64,000 nucleotides of DNA. Source: Chloroflexota bacterium. Its GTDB lineage: Bacteria; Chloroflexota; Dehalococcoidia; UBA2979. A program made the position numbers and the translations under genes. Below, in pieces: positions 16,714-26,892 of the stretch (position 1 is its first letter; the number at the start of each line of letters is the position of its first letter). The notes beneath the pieces are model-generated. The model was not told where the DNA came from. It searched no databases and saw only the letters and a program-made list of their open reading frames with translations. The stretch covers positions 1-64,000 of the forward strand of contig CANKAU010000003.1 in assembly GCA_947479915.1 (NCBI GenBank). The letters run 5' to 3'.

Positions 16714-18717
16714 GTGAACCTCGTCGCGACGCTGGGAGCCTCCGCGCTCCTCACGGCGCTTGCCGCCTCGATCGTCGCGACGGTGACGGCGGCGGCCGGG
16801 CATCGCCTGCGCAGCCGCGCACTGCTGCTGGCGAGCCGCCGCTCGATCCACGCAGCGGCACTGCTCACCAGTGGCGCGGTCGTCGCCCTTGCCTACGCGC
16901 TGCTCACGAACGACTTCTCGATCGCCCACGTGGCCTCCGTGTCGTCGAGGAACATGCAGGTCGCGATGAAGTGGGCCTCGCTCTACAGCGGTCAGCCCGG
17001 CTCGCTGTTGTTCTGGACGTGGACCATGTCGCTCTTCATGGCGGCGTTCACCTCGATCACCGTGCCGAGGATCCCGTGGGGCGCGGCGCACGCAGTCGCG
17101 ACGATGGGCATCGTCCTGTCGATGTTCCTGGTGGCGCTGATCTTCTTCGCCTCGCCGTTCCAGTTGAGCCTCGTCACGCCGCCCGACGGGCAGGGGCTCA
17201 ACCCGCTGCTCGTTGACCCCGGGATGCTGATCCACCCGCCGTTCCTGCTCACCGGGCTCGTGAGCACCTCGATCCCGTTCACGCTCGGCGCCGCGGCGCT
17301 GATGTCGGGCCGCCTCGACGCCGCCTGGGTGCGGCACGCGCGAGGCTGGGCGCTGGCCTCGTTCCTGGTGCTGAGCATCGGGAACTTCCTCGGCGGCTGG
17401 TGGGCATACACCGTGCTGGGCTGGGGCGGCTACTGGGGCTGGGACCCCGTTGAGAACTCGGCGATCCTGCCGCTGCTGCCGATGATCGCGTTCCTGCACA
17501 CGCTCATCGTCCAGGAGCGTCGAGGGATGCTGAAGACGTGGAACCTCGTGCTGGTGCTCGCGTCGTTCGCACTCGCCGTGTTCGGGACGTTCAACGTGCG
17601 CTCCGGACTGGTGGCGTCGGTGCACTCGTTCGCGCAGTCCGAGGTCGGCCCGTACTTCCTCGTGCTGATGGGGCTGACCGTGCTCGTCTCGATCGTGCTG
17701 ATCGGGTGGCGGCTGCCGCGGCTGCACGCGGAGGCTGACTTCGACGCCCTCGCGTCGCGCGAGGCGGGGCTGATCCTCAACTCCTACCTGATGATCGCGC
17801 TGGCGCTGGTGATCCTCGGCGGGACGCTGTTCCCGGTGTTCTCGGAGCTGCTGCGCGGCGTACGCGTCACGGTGGGGCCGCCGTTCTACAACGAGGTGAC
17901 CGCGCCGATCTTCGTGCTCACGCTGCTGCTGATCGTCGCCGGTACCGTGCTGCCGTGGCGCGGCGGGTCGATGCAGCACCACGTGCGCCGCTTCCGTGTT
18001 CCCGTCGTTGTCGCGCTCGCCGCGTGGATCGCCCTCGGCGCGCTCGGCATGCACGCGCCGGCGGCGCTGCTCGCGACCGGGCTGTGTGTGACGATCGGCT
18101 ACGTGACCTTCCGCGAGTACTTCATCGCCTCGCGCGGGCTGCGCGCGGCTCGAGGATCCTCGTGGCCGGGCGCCCTCGCGGGCGTCTTCGGACGCGACCC
18201 GCGGCGCGCGGGCGGCTACCTCGTCCACATCGGGGTGGCGATCATGGCCGTCGGCGTCATCGGCTCCACCGTGTACCAGGTACAGACCCGGCACGTCGTC
18301 TCCCCCGGCGACACGTTCGACGTCTCCGGCTACACCTTCCGCTACGACGACCTCGTGGCGCGCCGCCCCGGCATCAACGGCATCGAGGTCGAGGGTTTGA
18401 CGCGCCTCGAGGTCACGCGCAACGGCCGCGCGGTGACGACACTGGAGCCGGGCCGCCGGTTCTTCAGCAACTTCCCCGACCAGCCGACGGCGATCGTCGC
18501 GCTGGACTCCTCCTTCACGCGTGACCTGTACGTCTTCACGCAGGGCTGGGACGAGAACAAGAAGGCGGAGATCCAGGTCTTCGTGAACCCGCTCGCCCAG
18601 TGGCTGTGGATCGGCGGCAGCATCTACACCCTCGGCGGGCTGCTGGCCTTCGGCGTACTTCGGCGCGAGCCGGCGCGCGTCGCCGCGACGGTGCCCGCGG
18701 ACGCGGAGCCCGCGTGA
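16714..18717 (+). CDS. ccmF: Cytochrome c haem lyase subunit CcmF
   Basis: The 667-residue polytopic protein of the haem-handling family attaches haem from CcmE to reduced apocytochrome c. The tryptophan-rich WWD motif is GGWWAYTVLGWGGYWGWDPVE, and conserved periplasmic histidines occur in VDPGMLIHPPFLLTG and QERRGMLKTWN context. Other typical blocks are SLYSGQPGSLLFWTW and FNVRSGLVASVHSFA. A periplasmic domain near the C-terminus precedes the last helix. It starts at GTG 16714, 36 bases after ccmE, and its stop overlaps the ccmH GTG. Confidence 0.95.
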   Translation: MNLVATLGASALLTALAASIVATVTAAAGHRLRSRALLLASRRSIHAAALLTSGAVVALAYALLTNDFSIAHVASVSSRNMQVAMKWASLYSGQPGSLLFWTWTMSLFMAAFTSITVPRIPWGAAHAVATMGIVLSMFLVALIFFASPFQLSLVTPPDGQGLNPLLVDPGMLIHPPFLLTGLVSTSIPFTLGAAALMSGRLDAAWVRHARGWALASFLVLSIGNFLGGWWAYTVLGWGGYWGWDPVENSAILPLLPMIAFLHTLIVQERRGMLKTWNLVLVLASFALAVFGTFNVRSGLVASVHSFAQSEVGPYFLVLMGLTVLVSIVLIGWRLPRLHAEADFDALASREAGLILNSYLMIALALVILGGTLFPVFSELLRGVRVTVGPPFYNEVTAPIFVLTLLLIVAGTVLPWRGGSMQHHVRRFRVPVVVALAAWIALGALGMHAPAALLATGLCVTIGYVTFREYFIASRGLRAARGSSWPGALAGVFGRDPRRAGGYLVHIGVAIMAVGVIGSTVYQVQTRHVVSPGDTFDVSGYTFRYDDLVARRPGINGIEVEGLTRLEVTRNGRAVTTLEPGRRFFSNFPDQPTAIVALDSSFTRDLYVFTQGWDENKKAEIQVFVNPLAQWLWIGGSIYTLGGLLAFGVLRREPARVAATVPADAEPA

Positions 18718-19295
18718 TCCGCGCACTGCGGCCCGCTGCCGCCAGCCGTGCCGTCAGCAGAGCCGCGGCCGTCCTCGCGGTCGCCGCGCTGAGCCTCGCG
18801 CTCGTGACGTCCGAGGCCCACGCGCAAACGCCGAGCACGACGCCGCCCGCGCCGACAACCGCCCCCGGCCGTCCGACGCCGAGTGACGCGCAGGTGCTGG
18901 CCGTGGAGCAGCAGCTGTTGTGCCCGATCTGCACCAACGAGCGGCTGGACGTCTGCTCGAACGCGATCTGCAACGACATGAAGCGCGTCATTCGCGAGCG
19001 GCTCCAGGCAGGGTCCACCCCGGACGACATCATCCTGTACTTCGAGACGCGCTTCGGCCCGAAGGTGCGCGCCGAGCTGCCGCGCGAGGGCTTCAACCTG
19101 GTGCTGTTCGGGTGGGTGGGCGGCGCGCTGGTGCTCACGGCGCTCGCCGGCGGGTACGCGCTGTACGGCATGCGGCGCGACACCGCTCGCCGCGTCGCAC
19201 GCGCCACCGGCACGACCTCGTCGCCTGCGGCGGGCGGCGACGGCTGGGTCGACGCGCTGGTGGACGAGGCCGACGACGGCCGAGGTTCCCGCTGA
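18714..19295 (+). CDS. ccmH: Cytochrome c maturation thiol protein CcmH
   Basis: The 193-residue protein has a signal sequence, a three-helix periplasmic domain and a C-terminal membrane helix. Family CcmH proteins have an LRCxxCQN redox motif. Here it is LLCPICTNERLDVCSNAICNDM, with two extra cysteines after the CxxC, a variant that adds a possible second disulfide. The DDIILYFETRFGPKV segment is typical. CcmH reduces apocytochrome c with CcmF. The GTG start overlaps the ccmF stop (GTGA), and the stop overlaps the next ATG (TGATG). Confidence 0.88.
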   Translation: MIRALRPAAASRAVSRAAAVLAVAALSLALVTSEAHAQTPSTTPPAPTTAPGRPTPSDAQVLAVEQQLLCPICTNERLDVCSNAICNDMKRVIRERLQAGSTPDDIILYFETRFGPKVRAELPREGFNLVLFGWVGGALVLTALAGGYALYGMRRDTARRVARATGTTSSPAAGGDGWVDALVDEADDGRGSR

Positions 19296-19585
19296 TGGCA
19301 TGGCCCGTCTCGCCCGAATGGCTCATGCTCGCCGGCCTCGCGGCCCTCGTGGCGCTGTACATCGGCCTGCCCCGGCCCGAGGACGCCGACGACGACAGCG
19401 CGCCGGGCGCGGACCTCGACGACCTCCGCGCGCAACGCGACGAGCTGGTCGCTGCGCTGCGAGACCTGGACGAGGACGTCGCGGCGGGGCGCATGGCCGC
19501 CGAGGATCGCCAGCGCGGCCGGCAGGACATCGGCGCCCGCCTGCGCGAGATCATGGAGCGCATCCGCGCCGGAGAAGCCTCGTGA
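19295..19585 (+). CDS. CcmI-like small membrane protein
   Basis: This 96-residue protein has one N-terminal membrane helix (WLMLAGLAALVALYIGL). An acidic linker and a helix with coiled-coil character follow (RAQRDELVAALRDLDEDVAAG). This is the architecture of the N-terminal part of CcmI, which escorts apocytochrome c to the CcmFH lyase, but without the TPR domain. Position between ccmH and the ccmABC genes with overlapping codons supports a role in cytochrome c maturation. Assignment rests on architecture and context, not strong sequence motifs. Confidence 0.65.
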   Translation: MAWPVSPEWLMLAGLAALVALYIGLPRPEDADDDSAPGADLDDLRAQRDELVAALRDLDEDVAAGRMAAEDRQRGRQDIGARLREIMERIRAGEAS

Positions 19586-20610
19586 CCCGGCTTCGCTTCA
19601 TCGCCGCCGCCGTCGTCGTGCTGCTCGCGGGCGTCGCGATGTTCGCGCCTCGCGCTGTCGAGGCGCAGGCGGCGACGGTACGCGTCTCCGGGTCGATCAC
19701 TTCCGGCACCGAGGGAATGACGGTCTCGGATCAGGTGAAGGTGCGGCTGATCATCCTCGAGGGCGCAAAGGTGCTGGACGCCGTGTCTGCGACGGTGAGC
19801 GGCGGCCGCTACACGGCGACTGCCCCGCTGGTGGCCGGGCGTGTGCTGGTGCCCCACGCCTCGTTCGAGGGCGTCGACTACTTCGGCGAGGCGATCCCGC
19901 TCACAGACACCATGCGGGAGGCGACGCGCGACTTCCGCGTCTACGGCACCACCCACGAGGCACCCGCACTCGCCATCGCGTCGTCCACGATCACCGTGGT
20001 CGCGATCAACCGCGACGAGGCCAAGATGGGATTACTCCGCGAGGACCTGGTCGCGAACCCCTCGGACCGCGTGTACCTGGGCGACGCCTCGGGCGTGACG
20101 CTGCGCATCCCCGCACCGACCGGCACGCTGGAGGCGACGGGCGACAACCCGGAGGGCGAGTTCAAGTTCGAGCGTGGCGTGATCACCACGAGCACACCGA
20201 TCCGCCCCGGCAAGCTCACCTCGATCGTCACGCGGTATGTGGTCGGCTACGATCGCAACGCGGATCAGTACGGCCTGCGGCTCACCGCGCCGCTGACGGC
20301 TGAACGCCTGTCGGTGCGCGTCCCACAGGGCTATGCGCGATCGATCAAGCCTGAGGCCGGCGCGAAGCAGGCACCGGATGAGCGCCTCGCGGGGCAAGGG
20401 GAGGCCGAGGTGTTGCAGGTGGTGCAGTCCACCGGCACCGTGCGTCCCGGTGGCGGGATCGTCGTCAACCTCGTCGGCCTGTCGCAGGCCACCCCGCAGT
20501 CCAATCCCCTGACCGAACGTCGAGGCGCGGCGCTCGCGAGCCTGCTCGCCCTGGCGATCGTGGGCGGCGGCACCCTCGCCACCTGGCGCTGGCGCGCCCG
20601 CACCGCCTGA
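19582..20610 (+). CDS. Exported membrane-anchored protein embedded in the ccm operon, unknown function
   Basis: The 342-residue protein has a signal sequence (about residues 1-29, LAGVAMFAPRAVEAQA) and a long beta-rich extracytoplasmic region. Its first part resembles a carboxypeptidase-regulatory-like beta-sandwich (TVRVSGSITSGTEGMTVSDQ). A C-terminal helix (ALASLLALAIVGGGTLATW) is followed by a basic stop-transfer tail. It has no cysteines, CxxCH or haem-handling motif. It is translationally coupled on both sides: GTGA with the CcmI-like gene and TGATG with ccmA. The tight coupling implies a job in haem delivery or apocytochrome handling, but no established CCM subunit matches it. Confidence 0.7.
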   Translation: MTRLRFIAAAVVVLLAGVAMFAPRAVEAQAATVRVSGSITSGTEGMTVSDQVKVRLIILEGAKVLDAVSATVSGGRYTATAPLVAGRVLVPHASFEGVDYFGEAIPLTDTMREATRDFRVYGTTHEAPALAIASSTITVVAINRDEAKMGLLREDLVANPSDRVYLGDASGVTLRIPAPTGTLEATGDNPEGEFKFERGVITTSTPIRPGKLTSIVTRYVVGYDRNADQYGLRLTAPLTAERLSVRVPQGYARSIKPEAGAKQAPDERLAGQGEAEVLQVVQSTGTVRPGGGIVVNLVGLSQATPQSNPLTERRGAALASLLALAIVGGGTLATWRWRARTA

Positions 20611-21281
20611 TGGCCGACACGATCGTCGAGACGCGCGGGCTGACGAAGCGCTATGGCGGCGTGGACGTCGTCCGCTCCGTGACGCTGTCGCTGCCCGCCG
20701 GCTCTCGCACCGCACTCATCGGCGCGAACGGCGCGGGCAAGACCACGCTCCTCGCCCTGCTCTCCACGCTGGTCGCGCCGTCCGAGGGCGACGCGACGAT
20801 CGCCGGCATGTCGCTGAAGGAGCGCCCTGCTGCGCTGCGGCGCGCGATCGGCGTGCTGGCGCACCGCCCCATGCTGTACGAGGAGATGACCGCGCTGGAG
20901 AACCTCGGCTTCTTCGCGCGGCTGTACAGCGTGCCCGACCCGGCGGTCCGCATCCCGGAGCTGTTGCGCCTCGTCGGCGTGTGGGGCCGCCGCCACGAGC
21001 CGATCGCGGTGCTCTCTCGCGGCTACCACCAGCGCCTCGCGCTCGCCCGCGCGCTGCTGCACCGACCGGCCATTCTGCTGGCCGACGAGCCGGAGACGGG
21101 CCTCGACCCCGAAGGCATCGAGATGCTGGACGAGCTGGCGCTGTGCGCGCCCGACCTCACGGTGATCGCCGCGACGCATCGCGTCGACCGCATCGAGGCG
21201 TGGGCGACCGGCTTCGTGCGCCTGGAACACGGGCGTGCGGTCGAGGACACCGCGAGCGTCGCCGCGGGAGCACCGGCATGA
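20610..21281 (+). CDS. ccmA: Haem exporter/CcmABCD ATP-binding subunit CcmA
   Basis: This 223-residue ABC ATPase has Walker A IGANGAGKTTLL, a signature region VLSRGYHQRLALARALL (SRGYHQR replaces LSGGQ, as often in CcmA), Walker B ILLADEPETGLD and the switch histidine in ATHRVDR. With CcmB, CcmC and CcmD it uses ATP to release haem-loaded CcmE. Its ATG overlaps the preceding stop and its stop overlaps the ccmB start. Family assignment is firmed by the flanking ccmB and ccmC. Confidence 0.9.
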   Translation: MADTIVETRGLTKRYGGVDVVRSVTLSLPAGSRTALIGANGAGKTTLLALLSTLVAPSEGDATIAGMSLKERPAALRRAIGVLAHRPMLYEEMTALENLGFFARLYSVPDPAVRIPELLRLVGVWGRRHEPIAVLSRGYHQRLALARALLHRPAILLADEPETGLDPEGIEMLDELALCAPDLTVIAATHRVDRIEAWATGFVRLEHGRAVEDTASVAAGAPA

Positions 21282-21934
21282 GCCCGGCGATGGCGGTCGT
21301 GCTGAAGGACCTGCGCCTCGCGTGGCGAGACCGCGCGGGATGGGCCTCCGCGGGCGCGTTCGCGACGATCGCGGTGCTCACCTACTCGTTCGCGTTCGAC
21401 CTCGCGACGGGTGACGTCCGGCCGCTGCTGCCGGGGGTGCTGTGGACCACGTTCCTCTTCGCCGGCATCTTCGCGGGGGGGCAGTCATTCGCCCGCGAGT
21501 CCGAGGAGGGCACCTTCGACGCGCTGCTCCTGTCCCCCGTCGCCCCCACCGTCATCTACCTCGGCAAGGCGATCGCGAACGTGATCGCGATGCTCGTGAT
21601 CGAGTTTGCGCAGTTGTTGCTCGCGACTATCCTCTTCGATACGAACCTCGTTTCCGTGGAGTTGCTGGTGATCGTCTTCATCGGAACGGTCGGCGCCGTC
21701 TCCCTCACCACGCTCCTGGCCACCATGTCGGCCACCATGCGCGGGCGCGCGATGCTGCTGCCCGTGATGGCGCTGCCGCTGCTGGTGCCGCTGCTCATCG
21801 GCGCCGTCCGCGCGACCGGCGCCTCGCTCAACCTCGAGGCCGGCACTGCGCCGTGGACGCTGCTGCTCACCGTGTTCGCGCTGTGGAGCGCGATGCTCTC
21901 CGTGCTGTTGTTCCCGATGGCGGTGGAGCGATGA
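21278..21934 (+). CDS. ccmB: Haem exporter permease CcmB
   Basis: The 218-residue protein has six predicted membrane helices. The opening cytosolic segment VVLKDLRLAWRDRAGWASAG and SFARESEEGTFDALLLSPVAP are typical of CcmB. It pairs with CcmA in the ABC-type complex that frees holo-CcmE from CcmC. The ATG at 21278 overlaps the ccmA stop (ATGA), and its own stop overlaps the ccmC ATG at 21931. Confidence 0.92.
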   Translation: MSPAMAVVLKDLRLAWRDRAGWASAGAFATIAVLTYSFAFDLATGDVRPLLPGVLWTTFLFAGIFAGGQSFARESEEGTFDALLLSPVAPTVIYLGKAIANVIAMLVIEFAQLLLATILFDTNLVSVELLVIVFIGTVGAVSLTTLLATMSATMRGRAMLLPVMALPLLVPLLIGAVRATGASLNLEAGTAPWTLLLTVFALWSAMLSVLLFPMAVER

Positions 21935-22659
21935 ACTCGATCAGCGGTGCGCTGCGCACGGTCTACGGCTGGTGGTGGCTCGTGCTGCCCCCCGTCTCCG
22001 GTGTCGCTGTCATGGCGATGATCATCGGTGCGCTGGTCGTCGCACCGCGAGAGATCGTGGAGGGTGAGGTGCAGCGCCTGCTGTACATCCACTTCCCATC
22101 GATCCTCGCCGCGTACGGGGCGTTCGCCGTCGTCGCGGTCGCCTCGGTCGTGGTGCTGTGGCGACGCGACATGCGCTGGGACGCCGTCGCGCGCGGCGCA
22201 GCGACGGTCGGGGTGCTGTTCACGGGGCTGACGCTGGCCACGGGCGCGCTGTGGGGCAAGCCCGTGTGGGGCACGTACTGGACGTGGGACGCGCGACTCA
22301 CCTCGACCCTTGTGCTGTTCCTCATCTACGCCGCATACCTGCTGGCGCGCGCGATGGCGGACGAACTCGACGAGGCGGCCGCGCGGTTCGCGGCGGTGTT
22401 CGCGATCCTCGGGGCACTCGACATCCCGCTCGTGATGTTCAGCGTGACGTGGTGGCGGACGCTCCACCCCCAGCCGATCGTGCTGCGGCCGGGGGGAAAC
22501 CCCGCGATGCCGCCCGAGATGCTGCTGGTGCTGCTGATCGCATTCCTCGGCATCGGGGCGCTGGCCGTGTGGCTCACCGTGCTACGCAGCGAGGCCGAGT
22601 GGCTGGCGAAACGGACCGCGGCGTTGCGGGCGGTCGCCGACCGCTACGAGGGGGCGTGA
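21931..22659 (+). CDS. ccmC: Haem-handling protein CcmC
   Basis: This 242-residue six-helix protein loads haem onto CcmE. The WWD motif is GALWGKPVWGTYWTWDARLT, and the two haem-ligand histidines are in LLYIHFPS and TWWRTLHPQP. The SVTWWRTLHP block is diagnostic for CcmC. The gene lies between ccmB and the small ccmD-like gene with overlapping start and stop codons on both sides. Confidence 0.95.
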   Translation: MNSISGALRTVYGWWWLVLPPVSGVAVMAMIIGALVVAPREIVEGEVQRLLYIHFPSILAAYGAFAVVAVASVVVLWRRDMRWDAVARGAATVGVLFTGLTLATGALWGKPVWGTYWTWDARLTSTLVLFLIYAAYLLARAMADELDEAAARFAAVFAILGALDIPLVMFSVTWWRTLHPQPIVLRPGGNPAMPPEMLLVLLIAFLGIGALAVWLTVLRSEAEWLAKRTAALRAVADRYEGA

Positions 22660-22844
22660 TGGAACACCTGATGCAGTTGGAGTTCCTCTTCGCCGGGTTT
22701 GCTGTGTTCTGGGCCGGCATCTTCGTCTACCTGCTGCTGCTCCAGGGCCAGCTGCGCGCGCTCCAGCGCGAGGTCGACCGCCTCGAGGAGCGTCTCGCGG
22801 AGGCCGAGACGGCCGCTGCTCCCCGCCCTACGCCTCGCCCATAG
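22659..22844 (+). CDS. ccmD: CcmD-like small membrane protein
   Basis: The 61-residue protein has one membrane helix (LFAGFAVFWAGIFVYLLLLQ) followed by a charged helix (LRALQREVDRLEERLAEAE) and a proline-rich end. Size, topology and position right after ccmC match CcmD, which bridges CcmC, CcmE and CcmAB. CcmD is poorly conserved in sequence, so the call leans on context. A hairpin directly after the stop suggests the ccm transcript partly ends here. Confidence 0.75.
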   Translation: MEHLMQLEFLFAGFAVFWAGIFVYLLLLQGQLRALQREVDRLEERLAEAETAAAPRPTPRP

Positions 22845-22867
22845 GTGCGCCCGCAGGGGCGGGCACC
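22844..22867 (+). terminator. Hairpin after ccmD, possible partial terminator
   Basis: GGTGC...GCACC arms with inner GCCC/GGGC pairing begin at the ccmD stop codon. There is no T-tract. A -10-like TAGGAT at 22906-22911 follows, so ctaA may have its own promoter. Confidence 0.35.
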
Positions 22868-22944
22868 AGAGGCTGCGCAGCCCTGCCGGTAAGCCGACCG
22901 CGGCTTAGGATGGCAGCAGCCCACCTTTCCGTTCCGGGGGGAAC

Positions 22945-23904
22945 ATGACGAAGTTCCAGGCGCTCACGGTCGTCACGGTAATCGCGACGGTGGTGATGAT
23001 CGCGGTCGGCTCCACGGTGCGCGCCACCGGCTCAGGCCTTGGCTGCCCCGACTGGCCGCTGTGCTACGGCGGCATCTTTCCGCCGCTTGAGTTCGCCGCC
23101 ATCATCGAGTGGGTGCACCGGTTCATCGCGACCGTGATCAGCGTCCTGGTCGCGCTCGAGCTCGTCGGCGCGTTCATGATGCGCCGCGAGGATTCCGCGC
23201 TTCTGGAGCTGAACCTGCTGTCGGTCGCGTTGCTGATCTTCCAGGCCGTGCTGGGCGGCGTGACGGTGCTGACGGGCAACGCCCCGTGGACCGTGTTCGC
23301 CCACCTCGCCGCCGCGCTCACCTTCCTCGCGGTCATCACCATGATCGCCGCGCTCGCCTTCCTTGGCCCGCGCCGCACGAGGATCGACACGCCGGAGCGC
23401 GCCGCCTTCCTGCGCACCGCCGCCAAGACGATGACGATCATGGCGATCGTCCTCGCGATCGGGGCGTACACCGTGGCGACGAACGCCGGCTTCGGGTGCA
23501 CCAGCTGGCCGGGGTGCCCGGAGGGGCAGATCCCGTTCGCCAGCGGCGAGCGCTTGCAGCACATCCACTGGCTGCACCGCTTCACCGTGGCCGCCGGCTT
23601 CGGGGTGGTCGCGTGGCTGTTCCTGCACATCCGCGAGATGCGCAACGTGGGGCCGATGCTTCGACGCGGCGGGCACTCGCTCATCGGCCTCTACGGACTG
23701 CAGATCATCATCGGCGGGCTGAACCCGCTCAGCGGCTTCGCACAGAGCGCCCGTGTCGCCCACCTCGCCGTGGCGGCGAGCATCTGGGTGGTGATGATCC
23801 TCATGTGGTTCGCGGGTCGGTACAGCCCCCGGGCCGAGGCCACCGACACGCCCGACTCCGGCACCTCGCGCACGTCGCGCAGGGCGCACGGCGCGCGTGC
23901 CTAG
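22945..23904 (+). CDS. ctaA: Haem A synthase (COX15/CtaA)
   Basis: CtaA oxidises the C8 methyl of haem O to give haem A for the oxidase. The 319-residue protein has eight predicted helices in two four-helix halves. Each half has a histidine pair: EWVHRF and FAHLAAAL in the first, HWLHRF and VAHLAVA in the second. Each half also has a cysteine pair in an extracellular loop (GLGCPDWPLCYG and GFGCTSWPGCPEG). GSTVRATGSGLGCPDWPLC is diagnostic. A purine-rich Shine-Dalgarno-like stretch precedes the ATG. It is followed by ctaB, its pathway predecessor. Confidence 0.95.
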   Translation: MTKFQALTVVTVIATVVMIAVGSTVRATGSGLGCPDWPLCYGGIFPPLEFAAIIEWVHRFIATVISVLVALELVGAFMMRREDSALLELNLLSVALLIFQAVLGGVTVLTGNAPWTVFAHLAAALTFLAVITMIAALAFLGPRRTRIDTPERAAFLRTAAKTMTIMAIVLAIGAYTVATNAGFGCTSWPGCPEGQIPFASGERLQHIHWLHRFTVAAGFGVVAWLFLHIREMRNVGPMLRRGGHSLIGLYGLQIIIGGLNPLSGFAQSARVAHLAVAASIWVVMILMWFAGRYSPRAEATDTPDSGTSRTSRRAHGARA

Positions 23905-23952
23905 CCAGCCGACCGCCTGCCGCCTCGAGGCTGCCGCTCGCCGGGGGCAGCC

Positions 23953-24849
23953 GTGACCGCCGACGCCACGCGTCGCTCGTTCCTCGCCGTCGCGCGCGAC
24001 TACTTCGTGCTGACGAAGCCCTCGATCATGCTGCTCCTGCTCATCACCACCGTCCCGGCGATGGTGCTGGCGAACGGAGGCTGGCCCGGCTGGTGGCCGG
24101 TGATCGCGACGCTGATCGGCGGCGTGCTCGCATCCGGCGGCGCTGGCGCTGTGAACATGTACATCGACCGTGACATCGACGCGATCATGGTGCGCACGCG
24201 GAAGCGGCCGATCCCTCGAGGTACCGTGTCGCCGCGCGCTGCCGCGATCTTCGGCTGGACGCTCGGGCTCGCCTCGGGGCCGTGGCTGCTGCTCACGGTG
24301 AACTGGCTGTCCGCGGCCCTCGCGCTGATCGCGTTCCTGTTCTACGTCGGGCCGTACAGCCTCTACCTGAAGCGCCGCACGCTGCACAACACGGTCCTCG
24401 GCGGCGTCGCCGGGGCCATGCCGCCGCTCATCGGCTGGGCCGCGATCACGAACACCATCACCACGGAGGGCCTGCTGCTCTTCGTCATCGTGTTCTGGTG
24501 GCAGCCCCCGCACTTCTGGGCGCTCGCCCTCGGCCTGGCCGAGGACTACCGCACCGCGGGCATCCCGATGATGCCGGTGGTGCTGGGCGAGGAAGAGACG
24601 AAGCGCCAGACCATGCTCTACAGCGGCGCGACGTGGATGATCACCATCATGTTCGGCGCGGTCGCGCACATGGGACTGGTGTACTTCGCGGTCGCGGTGC
24701 TCGGCGGCGCGGGGTTCATGTACTGCGCCGCGCGCATCTACCGCGGACAGGGCACCGAGGGTACCCGCGCGATGTTCCGCTACTCCACGCTGTACCTCGC
24801 CGCGCTGTTCGGGGCAATGGTCCTCGACCGCGCGGTGTTCGGGTACTAG
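23953..24849 (+). CDS. ctaB: Protoheme IX farnesyltransferase (haem O synthase)
   Basis: CtaB farnesylates protohaem to haem O, the substrate of CtaA. This UbiA-family membrane prenyltransferase of 298 residues has the first aspartate motif in NMYIDRDIDAIMVRTRKRPI and the second in FWWQPPHFWALALGLAEDYRTAGIPMMP, read as its conserved core. A basic cytosolic loop and nine helices fit the family. The start is GTG 23953. It ends the plus-strand respiratory block and is convergent with the ABC exporter genes, with six bases between stop codons. Confidence 0.95.
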   Translation: MTADATRRSFLAVARDYFVLTKPSIMLLLLITTVPAMVLANGGWPGWWPVIATLIGGVLASGGAGAVNMYIDRDIDAIMVRTRKRPIPRGTVSPRAAAIFGWTLGLASGPWLLLTVNWLSAALALIAFLFYVGPYSLYLKRRTLHNTVLGGVAGAMPPLIGWAAITNTITTEGLLLFVIVFWWQPPHFWALALGLAEDYRTAGIPMMPVVLGEEETKRQTMLYSGATWMITIMFGAVAHMGLVYFAVAVLGGAGFMYCAARIYRGQGTEGTRAMFRYSTLYLAALFGAMVLDRAVFGY

Positions 24850-24855
24850 CGGTCG

Positions 24856-25928
24856 CTACGCGTCCGCGTACGAGAACGACCACCGCGCCAGCAGCAGCGT
24901 TCCCAGCACCCACGCCGTCATCACCAGCAGCGCGGGCCACTGCGCGAAGAACGACTCGTGTTCCAGCGCCATGGCGCGCATCGCGTGCAACATGTGCGTG
25001 AGCGGCAGCAGCTCCACGAACGGGCGCACCGCTGCCGGCAGCGACGAGGTCGGGAAGAACGACCCGCTGAGGAACATCATCGGCATCGTCACGGCGTTCG
25101 CGGCGCCCTCGACGGCCCCGCGCCCGTGCACGCGCCCGGCGATGATCACGCCGATATTCAGGAAGATCACGGTGCCGTAGACGGCGACGAGGATGAATCC
25201 GATGCCGCCGTCGAACACCTTCGCGCCCAGCAGCTGCGCGACCACGGCGAGCACGATCACCTGCATCAGCGACACGAGGATGTGCGCGCCCAGCACGGAC
25301 GAGAAGAACCGCCACGGCGGCAGCGGGGTCGCGCGGATGCGCCGGAGCACGCCCTCCTCGCGATAGCGCGAGAGCGACCCCGCGAGGCTGATCGTGGCGA
25401 ACGTCATCAGGCCCATGCCGATGATGCCCGGGCCCAGGAACTGGAAGAACGTGGTGCGCTCCACGCGTGCGGTGCGCGCGGTCAGATCAATCGCCCGCGG
25501 CACCCCGGTGAGCGCGAGGTTCGTGCCGTCGATGACGGAGCGGATGGCGGCCGTGGTGACGGAGGATCCGATCGGGTCGTTGATCGCATCGATCATCTCG
25601 GCCTTCGCGGGCTGACCGGGGGCGCTCGAAGGGGTGAGGAGCAGGGCAACGTCCGCGCGGTTCGCGGCCAACTCGGTGAGCGCGGCCGCTTCGGTCAGTC
25701 CGGGCTCGACGCGCATCTGCAGGAACTGCACGCCCTTCAGCGACTCCACGAGCGCTGCGCCCGCCGGCGTCCTCGTGTCGGCGCCGACGACGATGTCCGT
25801 CGTGTCGACGCTGCCGAACGAGAACAGGCGGAACACGCCGAGGAAGAGGATGGGGAAGGCGAGCGCCCAGAACACGGCCTGCTTGTCACGCACGACCATC
25901 TTCAGGCTCGCGCCGAGCATGGTGCGCG

Positions 25929-25932
<4 letters not shown>
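24856..25932 (-). CDS. ABC-2 type transporter permease
   Basis: The 358-residue permease has one N-terminal helix (QAVFWALAFPILFLGVFRLF), a large extracytoplasmic domain and five C-terminal helices. This is the YhgE/ABC-2 topology of exporters for drugs, lipids or polymers. The block GSLSRYREEGVLRRIRATPLP is characteristic of ABC-2 coupling helices. The ATG at 25932 overlaps the ATPase stop (ATGA), so the two subunits are coupled. The substrate cannot be inferred, and no regulator or export partner is adjacent. Confidence 0.85.
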
Positions 25933-26885
<953 letters not shown>

Positions 26886-26892
26886 CGTCTCG

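Noticed and set aside
16108-18726. Very long open frame on the minus strand opposite ccmF, and similar long antisense frames opposite ctaD, leuS and the chemoreceptor
   Set aside because: High G+C codon bias creates long antisense frames. The proteins are Arg/His/Asp-rich without domains, while the plus-strand or minus-strand partner is a clear family member.
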